Assembly: GCA_029256575.1 (NCBI GenBank)
Contig: JAQSXR010000024.1
Location: 1-37,790, forward strand
Source: Clostridiales bacterium
GTDB lineage: Bacteria > Bacillota > Clostridia > Lachnospirales > JAQSXR01
DNA: 37,790 nt
Reading direction: 5' to 3'
Shown: piece by piece, positions 8,413 through 17,022 of the stretch
Layout: the number at the start of each line of letters is the position of its first letter
How positions within the stretch are numbered: the first letter of the stretch is position 1
The notes under the pieces: generated by a model
The model's database searches: none
What the model was told of the DNA's origin: nothing
The model's input: the letters and a program-made list of their open reading frames with translations, nothing else
Translations under genes and position numbers: made by a program

Positions 8413-8458
8413 AATAGTTTAAAGAGCCTTTGCATATGCAAAGGCTCTTTAAACTATT
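8413..8458. terminator. Perfect palindromic terminator between yvyF and flgM
   Basis: A 46-nt perfect inverted repeat centred between 8435 and 8436 (GCAT|ATGC core, flanked by AAAGG/CCTTT and TTTAAAGA/TCTTTAAA). It begins in the yvyF stop codon and is followed on the minus strand by a T-rich stretch. It separates the comFC-yvyF transcript from the flgM operon, which has its own promoter. Confidence 0.75.
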
Positions 8459-8888
8459 AATTTCTCTGATTTATCCTATCTTTATCAAGGAATCTCATTC
8501 TATTTTCAGTTGAAGTTTTAAACACAGGTTTTTCAGGTTCTACCTGAGGTTTTTGATATGCATTACCCATAGTATTTGCAATTTCTTGTTTACATCTTTC
8601 ACAATACTTACCAGTTCTTATCATAGTTCCGCAAGATTCACATTCAATTCCAACTAACGAGTCAGCAGTAAAAATTAATCTTTCTTCTTTAATCCATTTT
8701 CTTATAATACTAAGAGATACCTCATTGTCCTCTGATATCTGTGTTAGCGAGGCCTTTGGTGTTTCTCTTATGTACTTCTTTACATCTTGGAATTTATCCT
8801 CTACTTCTTTTGTACAAATAGGACAGATTCCCATCCCTCCAACAAAATTAAATATTCTTCCGCAATTTTTACAATTTCTAACATCCAT
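8457..8888 (-). CDS. YvyF-like flagellar-region zinc-finger protein
   Basis: 143 aa protein with two Cys pairs at the N-terminus (NCKNCGRIFNFVGGMGICPIC) and a second CxxC pair further on (CESCG..YCERC). Between them is a helix-turn-helix-like segment (SLTQISEDNEVSLSIIRKWIKEERL). This matches the conserved protein encoded between comFC and flgM in Bacillus (YvyF, described as a flagellar operon protein). DNA or anti-sigma regulation has been suggested for the family; no catalytic motif is visible. GAGGAGGG precedes the ATG. It is co-transcribed with comFC (12 nt gap). Confidence 0.85.
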   Translation of the reverse strand: MDVRNCKNCGRIFNFVGGMGICPICTKEVEDKFQDVKKYIRETPKASLTQISEDNEVSLSIIRKWIKEERLIFTADSLVGIECESCGTMIRTGKYCERCKQEIANTMGNAYQKPQVEPEKPVFKTSTENRMRFLDKDRINQRN

Positions 8889-8900
8889 TGTATCCCTCCT

Positions 8901-9614
8901 CTACATTCCTCTTCCAACAGCAATACTTATATAATGTACGCTTAAAGCACCCTTTTCTATAAGCTTCTTACTACATGCATTTACTGTCGAGCCTGTTGTA
9001 TAAATGTCATCAACCAACAATATCTTCTTTAATTCTACACTATTATCTCTAACTTGAAAAGCATTTTTCAAGTTTTTTTGTCTTTGTCCACTACTCAATA
9101 TCTTCTGCGGCTTCGTTTCTATGATTCGTTTTAAAGAAGTGGTATCTAATTTAGTATTTAGGTATTTTGCAATTCTAAGCGCTAGAAGCTCAGATTGGTT
9201 GAAACCACGTTTAATCATTCGCTTTTTACTCAAAGGAACAGGTATTATTAAGTCGAATTTTTCTTGTTTTAACTGCAACCCATATCGGTTCAATATTTCA
9301 TTGCAGTAAAAATCGGCATATTCTCTTCTATTCCCATACTTATATCGAAAGATAGATTTTTTTATTACTTCGTTGTATTCAAATACCGGATACCCTCTTT
9401 CATAACTATTGCAGCCTTTACTACAGTCAAAACAATATTCAATTTCTGGTTGTTCCACTGTCTTTCCACATTTTTTACATTGGAGTTTTCCCACATAGAC
9501 AAGCTTTTTAACACAGCACAAGCAGATTTGCTTATCCGTATCGACTATTATTTCATCACATACTGGGCATCGTCTAGGGTATATTAAATTAAGAATACTA
9601 CTTAATATTCCTAT
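8901..9614 (-). CDS. comFC: ComF family protein (ComFC) with apparent AUA start
   Basis: ComFC is a phosphoribosyltransferase-like protein needed for DNA uptake in competent bacteria. The C-terminal half carries the PRPP-binding motif ILLVDDIYTTGST. The N-terminal zinc finger cysteines (CPVCD, CLCC, CKKC, CFDC) are intact only if translation begins upstream of the first standard start codon (TTG at 9521). The frame is open back to a TAA at about 9630 and contains no ATG, GTG or TTG before 9521. An ATA at 9612-9614 sits 7 nt after a perfect AGGAGG (9622-9627) and would give the family-like start MGILSSILNLIYPRRCPVC (237 aa). The start overlaps the recD2 stop, so coupling is likely. A sequencing error in the start codon is the alternative. 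Confidence 0.88.
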   Translation of the reverse strand: MGILSSILNLIYPRRCPVCDEIIVDTDKQICLCCVKKLVYVGKLQCKKCGKTVEQPEIEYCFDCSKGCNSYERGYPVFEYNEVIKKSIFRYKYGNRREYADFYCNEILNRYGLQLKQEKFDLIIPVPLSKKRMIKRGFNQSELLALRIAKYLNTKLDTTSLKRIIETKPQKILSSGQRQKNLKNAFQVRDNSVELKKILLVDDIYTTGSTVNACSKKLIEKGALSVHYISIAVGRGM

Positions 9615-11833
9615 ATCTCTTCCTCCTCTTTAATTCTAATTGCTAATCCTGAATATCGTTCTATCTCGTTTTTGTTACCTATCATGAAGTTTACTGTATA
9701 TTCACTACCAATAATAACAACCATTTGCTTCGCTCTTGTTACCGCTGTATATAATATATTTCTATTAAATAATAATTGGGAACCAGTAAGAAGCGGAAGA
9801 ACAACAATCGGATATTCGCTACCTTGCGATTTATGAACAGTTACAGCATAGGAAAGCTCGATTTCATCTAATTGATTAAATTCATAAGTTACACATTTAC
9901 CATCATCAAAATCAATCGAAAGGGTTTCTGCATACAAATTAATTTCTTTGATAATTCCCATATCTCCATTAAAAATACCGGTTCCTTCTTCTATTACGAA
10001 ACCTGTTCTACTCTTAATGCTCCAAGGCATCTGGTAATTATTCTTAATTTGCATTACCTTGTCGCCTTCTCTGTATATGTTTTGTCTATATTCTTTTTCA
10101 CGCTTATCTTTACTAGGTGGATTCAATGTCTTTTGAAGTATCTTGTTTAATGCTTCTACCCCTAGTGCAGACTTTCTCATCGGAGTAAGTACTTGAATAT
10201 CATTTAGCGGATTACCATTTGCAAGTTTAGGTAGCCTGTCTCTCATTAATATTAGCAAATCTCTTAATAACCTATCTTGATCTTCTCTCTTTATAAAGTA
10301 AAAGTCCTTATTCTTTTGCGTTAAATCAATCTCTTCCCCTTGATTAATTTTATGAGCATTAATTACTATATCACTTTCCTCAGATTGGCGAAATATCTTT
10401 GACAATCTTACTACGTTAAGTTTTTCTGACTTAATCATGTCCTTCAATACATTTCCTGGACCAACAGACGGTAATTGGTCTACATCTCCTACGAATATTA
10501 CTTTTGTTCCTGGAATAATAGCTTTCATTAATGCATTAATAAGTACAATATCAACCATCGAGGTTTCATCAATAATTACTACATCAGCTTCGATTGGATT
10601 GTCCTCACACTTTTCAAAATGCATTTTCTGATTTTCACCAGATATTCCGCCACTTATCTCTAGTAATCGGTGTATCGTTTGAGCTTGATATCCAGTTGCT
10701 TCTGTCATTCTCTTTGCCGCTCTTCCCGTAGGAGCAGCCAGTACGATATCCATTCCTTGTTGTTCAAAATATTTAATTATAGAATTGATTGTAGTTGTTT
10801 TTCCTGTTCCCGGCCCTCCTGTCACTATGAGTAGCCCGCTATTTGCCGCTTCTATAATTGCTTGCTTTTGTAATGTATCCAACTTTATATCCTCAGATCG
10901 TTCAATCAATTCAATTTCCTTATTTATCTCATCATTTGCTTTATTCGTATACATTGCTAACTCTAATAACTTTTTGGCAACTGCTATTTCCATATAGTAA
11001 TATTGTATTGAGTAGACCGCCGTTCTTGTCTCCAACTGTTTCATTACAATCTTTTTACTCATTGCAAGTTCTATGATATTCCTCTCAATCGATTCTTTGT
11101 CAGCGTCTAATAAATCCGTTACTTTTCGAAAGAGTTTCTCTAATGGTAAATATGTATGCCCATTCGCACTAGCCTCTGATAACATGTACATAATTCCAGA
11201 GCAAACTCGATAATCCGAATTACTTGCTATCCCCATCTTCATAGCGATATCATCAGCTATTTTAAATCCTATTCCTGCAATATCTTCCGCAAGTCGATAA
11301 GGGTTTTTTTCTACTACTTCTCTTAAATTATTTCCATATTGATTATATATTTTTATGGCATATGCAGTTGAAATTCCATATTTTTGTAGATACATCATCA
11401 CTTGTCTTAATTCTCTTTTTTCACTAAATGTTTCTGCTATCTCACGCGCTTTTTTCTCAGTTATGCCTTTTACATTTGATAATTGCTCAGGCTCTTCTTC
11501 TATAATTCTAAATGTATCCTCTTTAAAGGTTTTTACTATTCTTTGTGCTAATATTTGCCCTATCCCTTTAATTACACCCGACCCTAAATATTTTTCTATG
11601 GTTACTACATCTTTAGGCATTTCAACATCATATTGATCAACCTTAATTTGTTCCCCATATAAAGAATGTGTTGTTTTCTCCCCCTGCACAGTTATGTATT
11701 CACCTTCATTTATACTTCCAAAATTCCCTACACAAGAAATTTCTTCTTCATCCGAATTTAGAATAAGTACTGTATATCCATTTTCTTCATTATGATATAC
11801 AATCTTTTCAACATATCCACTAAATTTACCCAT
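9611..11833 (-). CDS. recD2: ATP-dependent RecD2-like DNA helicase
   Basis: 740 aa 5'-3' helicase of superfamily 1. An N-terminal OB-like domain and helix-hairpin-helix repeats (SGVIKGIGQILAQRI, LSNVKGITEKKAREIAE) precede the motor. Walker A is GGPGTGKTTT at about 339-348, Walker B is VVIIDETSMVD near 415, motif III is VGDVDQLPSVGPG, and the C-terminal part holds AVTVHKSQGSEYP and YTAVTRAK. Length fits RecD2 (about 740 aa), which acts without RecB/RecC in repair and replication-fork maintenance. AAAGGGG precedes the ATG. comFC overlaps its stop codon. Confidence 0.96.
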   Translation of the reverse strand: MGKFSGYVEKIVYHNEENGYTVLILNSDEEEISCVGNFGSINEGEYITVQGEKTTHSLYGEQIKVDQYDVEMPKDVVTIEKYLGSGVIKGIGQILAQRIVKTFKEDTFRIIEEEPEQLSNVKGITEKKAREIAETFSEKRELRQVMMYLQKYGISTAYAIKIYNQYGNNLREVVEKNPYRLAEDIAGIGFKIADDIAMKMGIASNSDYRVCSGIMYMLSEASANGHTYLPLEKLFRKVTDLLDADKESIERNIIELAMSKKIVMKQLETRTAVYSIQYYYMEIAVAKKLLELAMYTNKANDEINKEIELIERSEDIKLDTLQKQAIIEAANSGLLIVTGGPGTGKTTTINSIIKYFEQQGMDIVLAAPTGRAAKRMTEATGYQAQTIHRLLEISGGISGENQKMHFEKCEDNPIEADVVIIDETSMVDIVLINALMKAIIPGTKVIFVGDVDQLPSVGPGNVLKDMIKSEKLNVVRLSKIFRQSEESDIVINAHKINQGEEIDLTQKNKDFYFIKREDQDRLLRDLLILMRDRLPKLANGNPLNDIQVLTPMRKSALGVEALNKILQKTLNPPSKDKREKEYRQNIYREGDKVMQIKNNYQMPWSIKSRTGFVIEEGTGIFNGDMGIIKEINLYAETLSIDFDDGKCVTYEFNQLDEIELSYAVTVHKSQGSEYPIVVLPLLTGSQLLFNRNILYTAVTRAKQMVVIIGSEYTVNFMIGNKNEIERYSGLAIRIKEEEEI

Positions 11834-12174
11834 CCTTTTCCCCTTTCTTTTTAAACTCCCGTTTGTATTATGATGTTATATTTTATCATATAAACGTTTA
11901 TATCGTATATAGGTAATTACTATCGTTTTTAACTTTACACGATATCATATATTTCAACTCGTTCTCTAATACTATAGGAGAGTCTATAAATATAAAATAG
12001 CATATAAGAAAGTGACTATGCCGATGAATGCGAAAGTTTTTCCTTACAATCAAGGTGATCTTTCTTTTTCATAAAAAAATGACTATATACTCAGCTAAAA
12101 ATACGGTTTATTTCTTCGTATTTTTCGCATTAATTCGCATATAGTCATTTATATTGTTCTTGATACTATTTGTC
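11834..12174. other. Intergenic region between recD2 and metK
   Basis: 341 nt without a gene. It holds the recD2 upstream region with a perfect 16-nt palindrome ATATAAACGTTTATAT (11888-11903), a possible operator close to the unseen recD2 promoter. It also holds the metK terminator (12073-12150) and a degenerate inverted copy of one terminator arm (12012-12037). No riboswitch or convincing small ORF was seen. Confidence 0.6.
12073..12150 (-). terminator. Composite terminator of metK
   Basis: Outer arms AAATGACTATAT / ATATAGTCATTT (12078-12089 with 12139-12150) enclose a second stem AAAAATACG / CGTATTTTT and end in TTTTTTAT on the minus strand. It starts 24 nt after the metK stop. Confidence 0.7.
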
Positions 12175-13362
12175 TTAGTTTAAACCAAGCGCTTTTTTAA
12201 TTTCTTCTATTTTATCTGTTCTTTCCCAAGGTAGATCAATGTCTAATCTTCCAAAGTGACCATAAGCAGCTGTTTGCTTATAAATTGGTCTTCTTAAATC
12301 TAACATCTTAATAATAGAAGCCGGTCTTAAATCAAATATTTTATTTACAGCCTCCGTTAATTTATCATCCTCAACTTTGCCTGTTCCATGAGTATTAATT
12401 AAAACAGATACTGGTTTTGCAACACCAATAGCATATGCAAGTTCAATTTCACATCTATTTGCTAACCCAGCAGCTACTATATTTTTAGCTATATAACGGG
12501 CTGCATATGCTCCAGAACGATCAACCTTCGTTGGATCTTTTCCAGAAAATGCTCCGCCACCATGGCTTGCATATCCACCGTAAGTATCTACGATTATTTT
12601 TCTACCAGTTAATCCTGAATCTCCTTGTGGACCACCAATAACAAAACGGCCAGTTGGATTTACATAATATTTCGTTTTTTCATCAAGTAAATTAGCTGGT
12701 ATAACTGCTCTTATTACTTGTTCAATAATATCTTTTTCGATTTGTACTTGTTCAACATCTGGATCATGTTGAGTAGAGATAACAACTGTATCTACTCTAA
12801 CTGGTGTATTACCATCATATTCAACTGTAACCTGTGATTTTCCATCAGGTCTAAGGTACCTTATTACTCCATTTTTTCTAAGTTCCGCTAACTTTCTAGA
12901 AAGCTTATGAGCTAATGCTATAGGCATAGGCATTAATTCTTCCGTTTCATTACAAGCATAACCAAACATCATCCCTTGGTCACCAGCACCTGTATCAGCA
13001 TCGTCATGGATCTCGCCTTTTTTCGCTTCTAGGGCTTTATCTACACCCATTGCAATATCTGCTGATTGCTCATCTATTGATGTTAATACTGAACATGTAT
13101 CTCCATCAAATCCAGCTGACTCTCCTGTATAACCAATTTCTTTAATTGTATCTCTTACTAATTTTGATATATCAACATAACATTTAGTTGAAATTTCTCC
13201 AACAACTAATGCTAATCCTGTAGTAACTACTGTTTCGCAGGCAACTCTAGCCATCGGATCTTGTGCTAATATTGCATCTAATACTGCATCAGATATCTGA
13301 TCGCAAACTTTATCTGGATGTCCTTCCGTTACAGATTCAGATGTAAATAATCTTTTTCCCAT
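12175..13362 (-). CDS. metK: S-adenosylmethionine synthase
   Basis: 395 aa enzyme making S-adenosylmethionine from methionine and ATP. It shows the family signatures GHPDK (14-18), [17 protein letters not shown] (about 120), and the P-loop-like [19 protein letters not shown] (about 260-275). Length is normal. It starts 28 nt after the rod-binding protein gene on the same strand with no terminator or riboswitch between, so it is probably the last gene of the mbl-flgF-flgG-flgJ' transcript. That is an unusual linkage for metK. A composite terminator follows. Confidence 0.98.
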   Translation of the reverse strand: MGKRLFTSESVTEGHPDKVCDQISDAVLDAILAQDPMARVACETVVTTGLALVVGEISTKCYVDISKLVRDTIKEIGYTGESAGFDGDTCSVLTSIDEQSADIAMGVDKALEAKKGEIHDDADTGAGDQGMMFGYACNETEELMPMPIALAHKLSRKLAELRKNGVIRYLRPDGKSQVTVEYDGNTPVRVDTVVISTQHDPDVEQVQIEKDIIEQVIRAVIPANLLDEKTKYYVNPTGRFVIGGPQGDSGLTGRKIIVDTYGGYASHGGGAFSGKDPTKVDRSGAYAARYIAKNIVAAGLANRCEIELAYAIGVAKPVSVLINTHGTGKVEDDKLTEAVNKIFDLRPASIIKMLDLRRPIYKQTAAYGHFGRLDIDLPWERTDKIEEIKKALGLN

Positions 13363-13390
13363 TTCTGTCTCACTTTCTTGAATTAACTCT

Positions 13391-13735
13391 TTATATATTT
13401 TTTATATTTTGGTTTCTTGACATTTGTTGATATAACATTTTTGCAATACCAATACCCTGTCCTTTAGAAGCATTCGTAGTATACTCGTCATCAAGCATAT
13501 CTTCATAAATTTTTTGTCCATTCGATTTTCCAAATAACGAATCCTCTTCTGCTTCATCTATTGTGCTCTTCATTGCAGAATACATCTGCTTAATAAAGTA
13601 TGCCTCAAATTCTCTACAAGCATCCATTAACTCTTTATCTTCTAATTTTGCTGTATCTTTTATTAATGTATTATTTAGTTTTGATGTTGAAGGAGATTCT
13701 ACATAAGTATTTGAACCTAGGCTATTAATATCCAT
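13391..13735 (-). CDS. flgJ: FlgJ-type rod-binding protein
   Basis: 114 aa protein containing only the rod-binding (FlgJ N-terminal) domain: [59 protein letters not shown]. There is no muramidase domain, as in many Firmicutes where the peptidoglycan hydrolase is separate. It probably helps flagellar rod assembly through the wall. It follows flgG by 15 nt in the same operon. Confidence 0.88.
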   Translation of the reverse strand: MDINSLGSNTYVESPSTSKLNNTLIKDTAKLEDKELMDACREFEAYFIKQMYSAMKSTIDEAEEDSLFGKSNGQKIYEDMLDDEYTTNASKGQGIGIAKMLYQQMSRNQNIKNI

Positions 13736-13750
13736 TTGCTTTACCTCCTA

Positions 13751-14566
13751 CTAGTTCTTTAGACTATTTGCTTGTTGAAGCATTTGATCAGAAGTAGTAA
13801 TTGCTTTAGAACTTAAGTCATAAGCTCTTTGTGCAGATATCAATTTAACCATTTCCTCTACAACTTGTACATTTGACATTTCGATTGATCTTTGTCTTAC
13901 TGTACTTGTTTTTAAAGCTTCGTCATCTGTTTCTAGGCGAGGTTGTCCAGAAGCACTTGTTGTTTGATATAATGTTCCTGACATTTTTTCTAATCCTTGT
14001 GGATTATCAAATTGAACTATCTTGAATTGTATATCCATATTTCCACTCGTACCATCTGTATCTGTGTACGAGAAACTTCCATCTTTATTTACATTTATTC
14101 TTGAAATGTCATATTCACTCGTTATTACAATCGGTTCATCATTAATATCTAAAAAAGGTTCCCCACTTGAAGTTACAAACATTAATCCGTCTTCTGTTGC
14201 AGATATCTTTATTGCACCATTTCTGGTAAACATTTGTGTCTCATTATTTCCTTGAACAGTAAAGAATCCATTTCCTTCAATAGCAAAGTCTAAAGCATTG
14301 TCAGTTGTTTGCATAGATCCTTGTGAGAAATTACTTGAAATTGCAACTGGTTTAACTCCAAGTCCTACTTGAATACCAACTGGCTTTCCAGCTCCATTTT
14401 CATCTATGTTAGCACTTTGAAGAGTTTGGTATAGCATTGTTTGAAATTCTAAGTTTTCTTTTTTGAATGCAGTTGTATTTACGTTTGCTAAGTTATTTGC
14501 AATAACATCAACATTTAATTGTTGTGATGTCATTCCAGATGCTGCTGTATATAATGCTCTCATCAT
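13751..14566 (-). CDS. flgG: Flagellar basal-body rod protein, FlgG/FlhP type
   Basis: 271 aa distal rod protein. It has the rod N-terminus MMRALYTAASGMTSQQLNV (then IANNLANVNTTAFKKE) and the C-terminal SNVQVVEEMVKLISAQRAYDLSSKAI. The central block DFAIEGNGFFTV is the FlgE/F/G-like beta domain. It lies 12 nt downstream of a second rod protein gene, reproducing the Bacillus mbl-flhO-flhP order, so flhP is the closest functional name. Confidence 0.95.
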   Translation of the reverse strand: MMRALYTAASGMTSQQLNVDVIANNLANVNTTAFKKENLEFQTMLYQTLQSANIDENGAGKPVGIQVGLGVKPVAISSNFSQGSMQTTDNALDFAIEGNGFFTVQGNNETQMFTRNGAIKISATEDGLMFVTSSGEPFLDINDEPIVITSEYDISRINVNKDGSFSYTDTDGTSGNMDIQFKIVQFDNPQGLEKMSGTLYQTTSASGQPRLETDDEALKTSTVRQRSIEMSNVQVVEEMVKLISAQRAYDLSSKAITTSDQMLQQANSLKN

Positions 14567-14578
14567 AAGTTTAGTCTC

Positions 14579-15349
14579 CTATACCTTTCCTATACTGTTG
14601 ACTGCTTTTTCTAAGGTTGAATCAAACGATTTCATAACTACTTGATTCGCTTGATATGTACGGCTCAAAGTAATTAAATCTACCATTTCTCTAACGGTAT
14701 TAACATTTGAGCCTTCTAATGCATTTTGAACAACTTGTCCTTTAAATTCAGTGATAGTTGCATTTTCATTAGCAGCATATAGGTTTGATCCTAATTTTTC
14801 AAGAGTTTGTTTATTATCAAAATCCACTACTCTAATCGTATCAATATAATTATTATCTACATATATTTTGCCTTCTTTATCAATAATTGTCTCCCCACTA
14901 GGGATAAGAATTAATCCTTCTTCACCTTGAATAAAATTACCATCGTTCGTTGATAAATATCCATCAGGAGTTCTAACAAAAGATCCATCTCTCGTGAATA
15001 CTTCTGTTTGATTTCCTTCGGCATCTATCATTGTGACAGCAATAAATCCTTCCCCGTTTAATGCAACATTAAGAGGATTTGAAGTAGAAGTAAGTGTGCC
15101 TTGACTATAATCTGTATACGTTTCTGAAGCCGTTATTCCAAGTGTCATTCTACCAATAGCTTCATCTCTCATTCCAATAGACCCAACATCGTTAATTTTA
15201 ATTGTTAGTACACTATCAAAGCTTTCTGTTAGTAGGTTTTCTCTTTTATACCCTGTAGTATTAACATTTGCAAGGTTGTTCGAAATAGAATCCATTCTCT
15301 GCTGTTGGCTTACCATCCCTGATGCCGCAGTATATAGTCCTCTTACCAT
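14579..15349 (-). CDS. flgF: Flagellar hook-basal body protein, FlgF/FlhO type
   Basis: 256 aa rod protein paralogous to the next gene. N-terminus MVRGLYTAASGMVSQQQRMD (then ISNNLANVNTTGYKRE) and C-terminus SNVNTVREMVDLITLSRTYQANQVVMKSFD. The GEGFIAV block matches the rod/hook central domain. It starts 21 nt after mbl and precedes the FlgG/FlhP gene by 12 nt. By synteny it corresponds to flhO of Bacillus subtilis, which is needed for rod completion. Confidence 0.94.
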   Translation of the reverse strand: MVRGLYTAASGMVSQQQRMDSISNNLANVNTTGYKRENLLTESFDSVLTIKINDVGSIGMRDEAIGRMTLGITASETYTDYSQGTLTSTSNPLNVALNGEGFIAVTMIDAEGNQTEVFTRDGSFVRTPDGYLSTNDGNFIQGEEGLILIPSGETIIDKEGKIYVDNNYIDTIRVVDFDNKQTLEKLGSNLYAANENATITEFKGQVVQNALEGSNVNTVREMVDLITLSRTYQANQVVMKSFDSTLEKAVNSIGKV

Positions 15350-15370
15350 AATTCTCAGCTCCTATTTATC

Positions 15371-16357
15371 TTATTTTGATTTATAGAATTCTATATATTT
15401 TCCAGTTCCAATTGCTACTGATGATAGTGGATCATCTGCTATCATTACCGTTATTCCTGTTTTGCTTTGAATTAGAAGGTCTAAGCCCTGTAACAAGCTT
15501 CCACCACCGGTCATTACAATTCCTCTATCAGCAATATCAGCTGCTAATTCTGGCGGAGTTCTTTCTAATACGCTATGAACAGCTTCAACTATTTGTGAAG
15601 TCGTTTCCTTTAATGCTTCCTCTGTTTCATCAGATGTTATTGTAATTGTTTTTGGAAGTCCAGTTACAAGGTTTCTACCTCTAACATCCATTGATAAAAC
15701 TTCTGGTCTTTTATATGCTGTTCCAATACTTATCTTAATATCTTCCGCAGTTCTTTCACCAATTAATAAATTGTGTTTTTTACGCATATATCTTATTATA
15801 GCCTCATCAAAATTATCTCCAGCTACTTTTACTGATGCACTTACAACTGATCCTCCTAGAGAAATTACAGCTATATCAGAAGTACCCCCTCCAATATCAA
15901 CTATCATGCTACCACAAGCCTTTGAGATGTCAATACCAGCACCAATAGCAGCTGCTATCGGCTCTTCAATGATCTCTACGTGTCTTGCGCCTGCTTGATA
16001 TGTTGCATCTTCTACGGCTTTCTTCTCAACTTCAGTAACTCCACTTGGTACGCATACACTGATACGTGGCTTTGGTTTAAAAAATTGTTTTCCAACTGCT
16101 TTATTAATAAAATGTTTTAACATTTTTTCGGTTACTGTATAATCTGAAATAACCCCTTGTCTAAGAGGTCTAATTGCTATAATATTATCAGGCGTTCTAC
16201 CTATCATAGCCCTGGCTTCGCTACCTACCGCCATAATTTTTTCTGTATTTCTATCATATGCAACTACTGATGGCTCCCTTAAAACAACGCCTTTCCCCTT
16301 TACATATACTAATACACTCGCAGTTCCTAAATCTATTCCAATATCTGTTGAAAACAT
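15371..16357 (-). CDS. mbl: Rod shape-determining protein, MreB/Mbl family
   Basis: 328 aa bacterial actin directing lateral wall synthesis at the inner membrane. Visible are the phosphate-1 motif [14 protein letters not shown], phosphate-2 [19 protein letters not shown], and [14 protein letters not shown]. The ATG at 16355-16357 is chosen because it gives the family start [11 protein letters not shown] and has AAGGGAG at good spacing. An upstream ATG at 16396 lies before the predicted transcription start. Its position after spoIIID and before flhO/flhP is the Bacillus mbl order. A sigma-28-like promoter lies just upstream. Confidence 0.95.
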   Translation of the reverse strand: MFSTDIGIDLGTASVLVYVKGKGVVLREPSVVAYDRNTEKIMAVGSEARAMIGRTPDNIIAIRPLRQGVISDYTVTEKMLKHFINKAVGKQFFKPKPRISVCVPSGVTEVEKKAVEDATYQAGARHVEIIEEPIAAAIGAGIDISKACGSMIVDIGGGTSDIAVISLGGSVVSASVKVAGDNFDEAIIRYMRKKHNLLIGERTAEDIKISIGTAYKRPEVLSMDVRGRNLVTGLPKTITITSDETEEALKETTSQIVEAVHSVLERTPPELAADIADRGIVMTGGGSLLQGLDLLIQSKTGITVMIADDPLSSVAIGTGKYIEFYKSK

Positions 16358-16386
16358 GTGAGTCTCCCTTCTTATCAATAATATAA

Positions 16387-16413
16387 TTATCGACATCTTT
16401 TATATTTTTATTA
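16387..16413 (-). promoter_or_regulatory. Sigma-28-like promoter before mbl
   Basis: Minus strand TAAT-N15-GTCGATAA, the same spacing and near-identical boxes as the flgM and flagellin promoters in this window. The predicted start is near 16379, about 22 nt before the mbl ATG. This would place mbl, two rod genes, flgJ' and metK under flagellar control. It is a pattern match in AT-rich DNA, so chance is possible. Confidence 0.5.
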
Positions 16414-16536
16414 ATCTTATTAGATAAGCTTTTTTTTATTACATAACTCTTCTACTTTATTATATACAATAAATAAATTTTTTCAAATCTTTTTTTAATT
16501 ATTATTGGTTTATTACGTATTTTTTTATTTTTTTCG

Positions 16537-16569
16537 CAATAAAACAGCAGATGATGATTCCATCTGCTG
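16537..16569 (-). terminator. Terminator of spoIIID
   Basis: CAGCAGATG / CATCTGCTG (16545-16553 with 16561-16569) followed on the minus strand by TTTTATT. It separates spoIIID from mbl. Confidence 0.85.
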
Positions 16570-16576
16570 CTTTTTT

Positions 16577-16846
16577 TTACTTGGAAATAGATTTATATGA
16601 AATCCTTTCATACTTTTCTTTCGTAGCTAAACCACCTCGAATGTGCCTTTCTGATTTATTAATATTAAGCACTTTTCTTGCTTCTTCTGCAAGAGATGGA
16701 TTTATTGCTTCTAGACGCTCAGTAACGTCTTTATGTACAGTCGATTTACTTATTCCAAATTTCTTCGCAGTTTGTCGCACTGTAGCATTCGAATCAACTA
16801 TGTAGTTAGCAACCTGTATTGCTCTTTCTTCTATGTACTCCTTCAA
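16577..16846 (-). CDS. spoIIID: Sporulation transcription factor SpoIIID
   Basis: 89 aa DNA-binding regulator of the mother-cell sigma-E regulon. The helix-turn-helix ATVRQTAKKFGISKSTVHKDVTERL and the downstream basic RHIRGGLATKEKYER match SpoIIID over its full length. The start is a TTG (16844-16846) 7 nt after AAGGGGG. A CATACA box at 16898-16903 with an AT-rich -35 region 14 nt further up may be a sigma-E promoter, but the match is weak. Its presence indicates an endospore former. Confidence 0.97.
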   Translation of the reverse strand: MKEYIEERAIQVANYIVDSNATVRQTAKKFGISKSTVHKDVTERLEAINPSLAEEARKVLNINKSERHIRGGLATKEKYERISYKSISK

Positions 16847-16927
16847 GCCGCTTCCCCCTTATACATATTTGTATATGTATATGAAAATTAAAGTGGTTGT
16901 ATGCTTTTTGATTACAGGTTATTTATA

Positions 16928-16973
16928 AGAAAAAGAAAGAATCATTCAACTTAATAAATAAATTGAATGATTC
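16928..16973 (-). terminator. Terminator of the ABC importer operon
   Basis: GAATCATTCAA / TTGAATGATTC (16939-16949 with 16963-16973), then TTTCTTTTTCTT on the minus strand, about 50 nt after the permease stop. Confidence 0.8.
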
Positions 16974-17022
16974 CTTATATTTGTTAATATTTTATATGTA
17001 TTTATTTTAATTTTATTAATGC

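Noticed and set aside
13363-13390. SAM riboswitch expected before metK
   Set aside because: Only 28 nt separate metK from the previous gene; no S-box, T-box or other aptamer fits.
16898-16903. Sigma-E promoter before spoIIID listed as a firm feature
   Set aside because: The CATACA box fits but the -35 region matches poorly in AT-rich DNA, so it is only mentioned under spoIIID.
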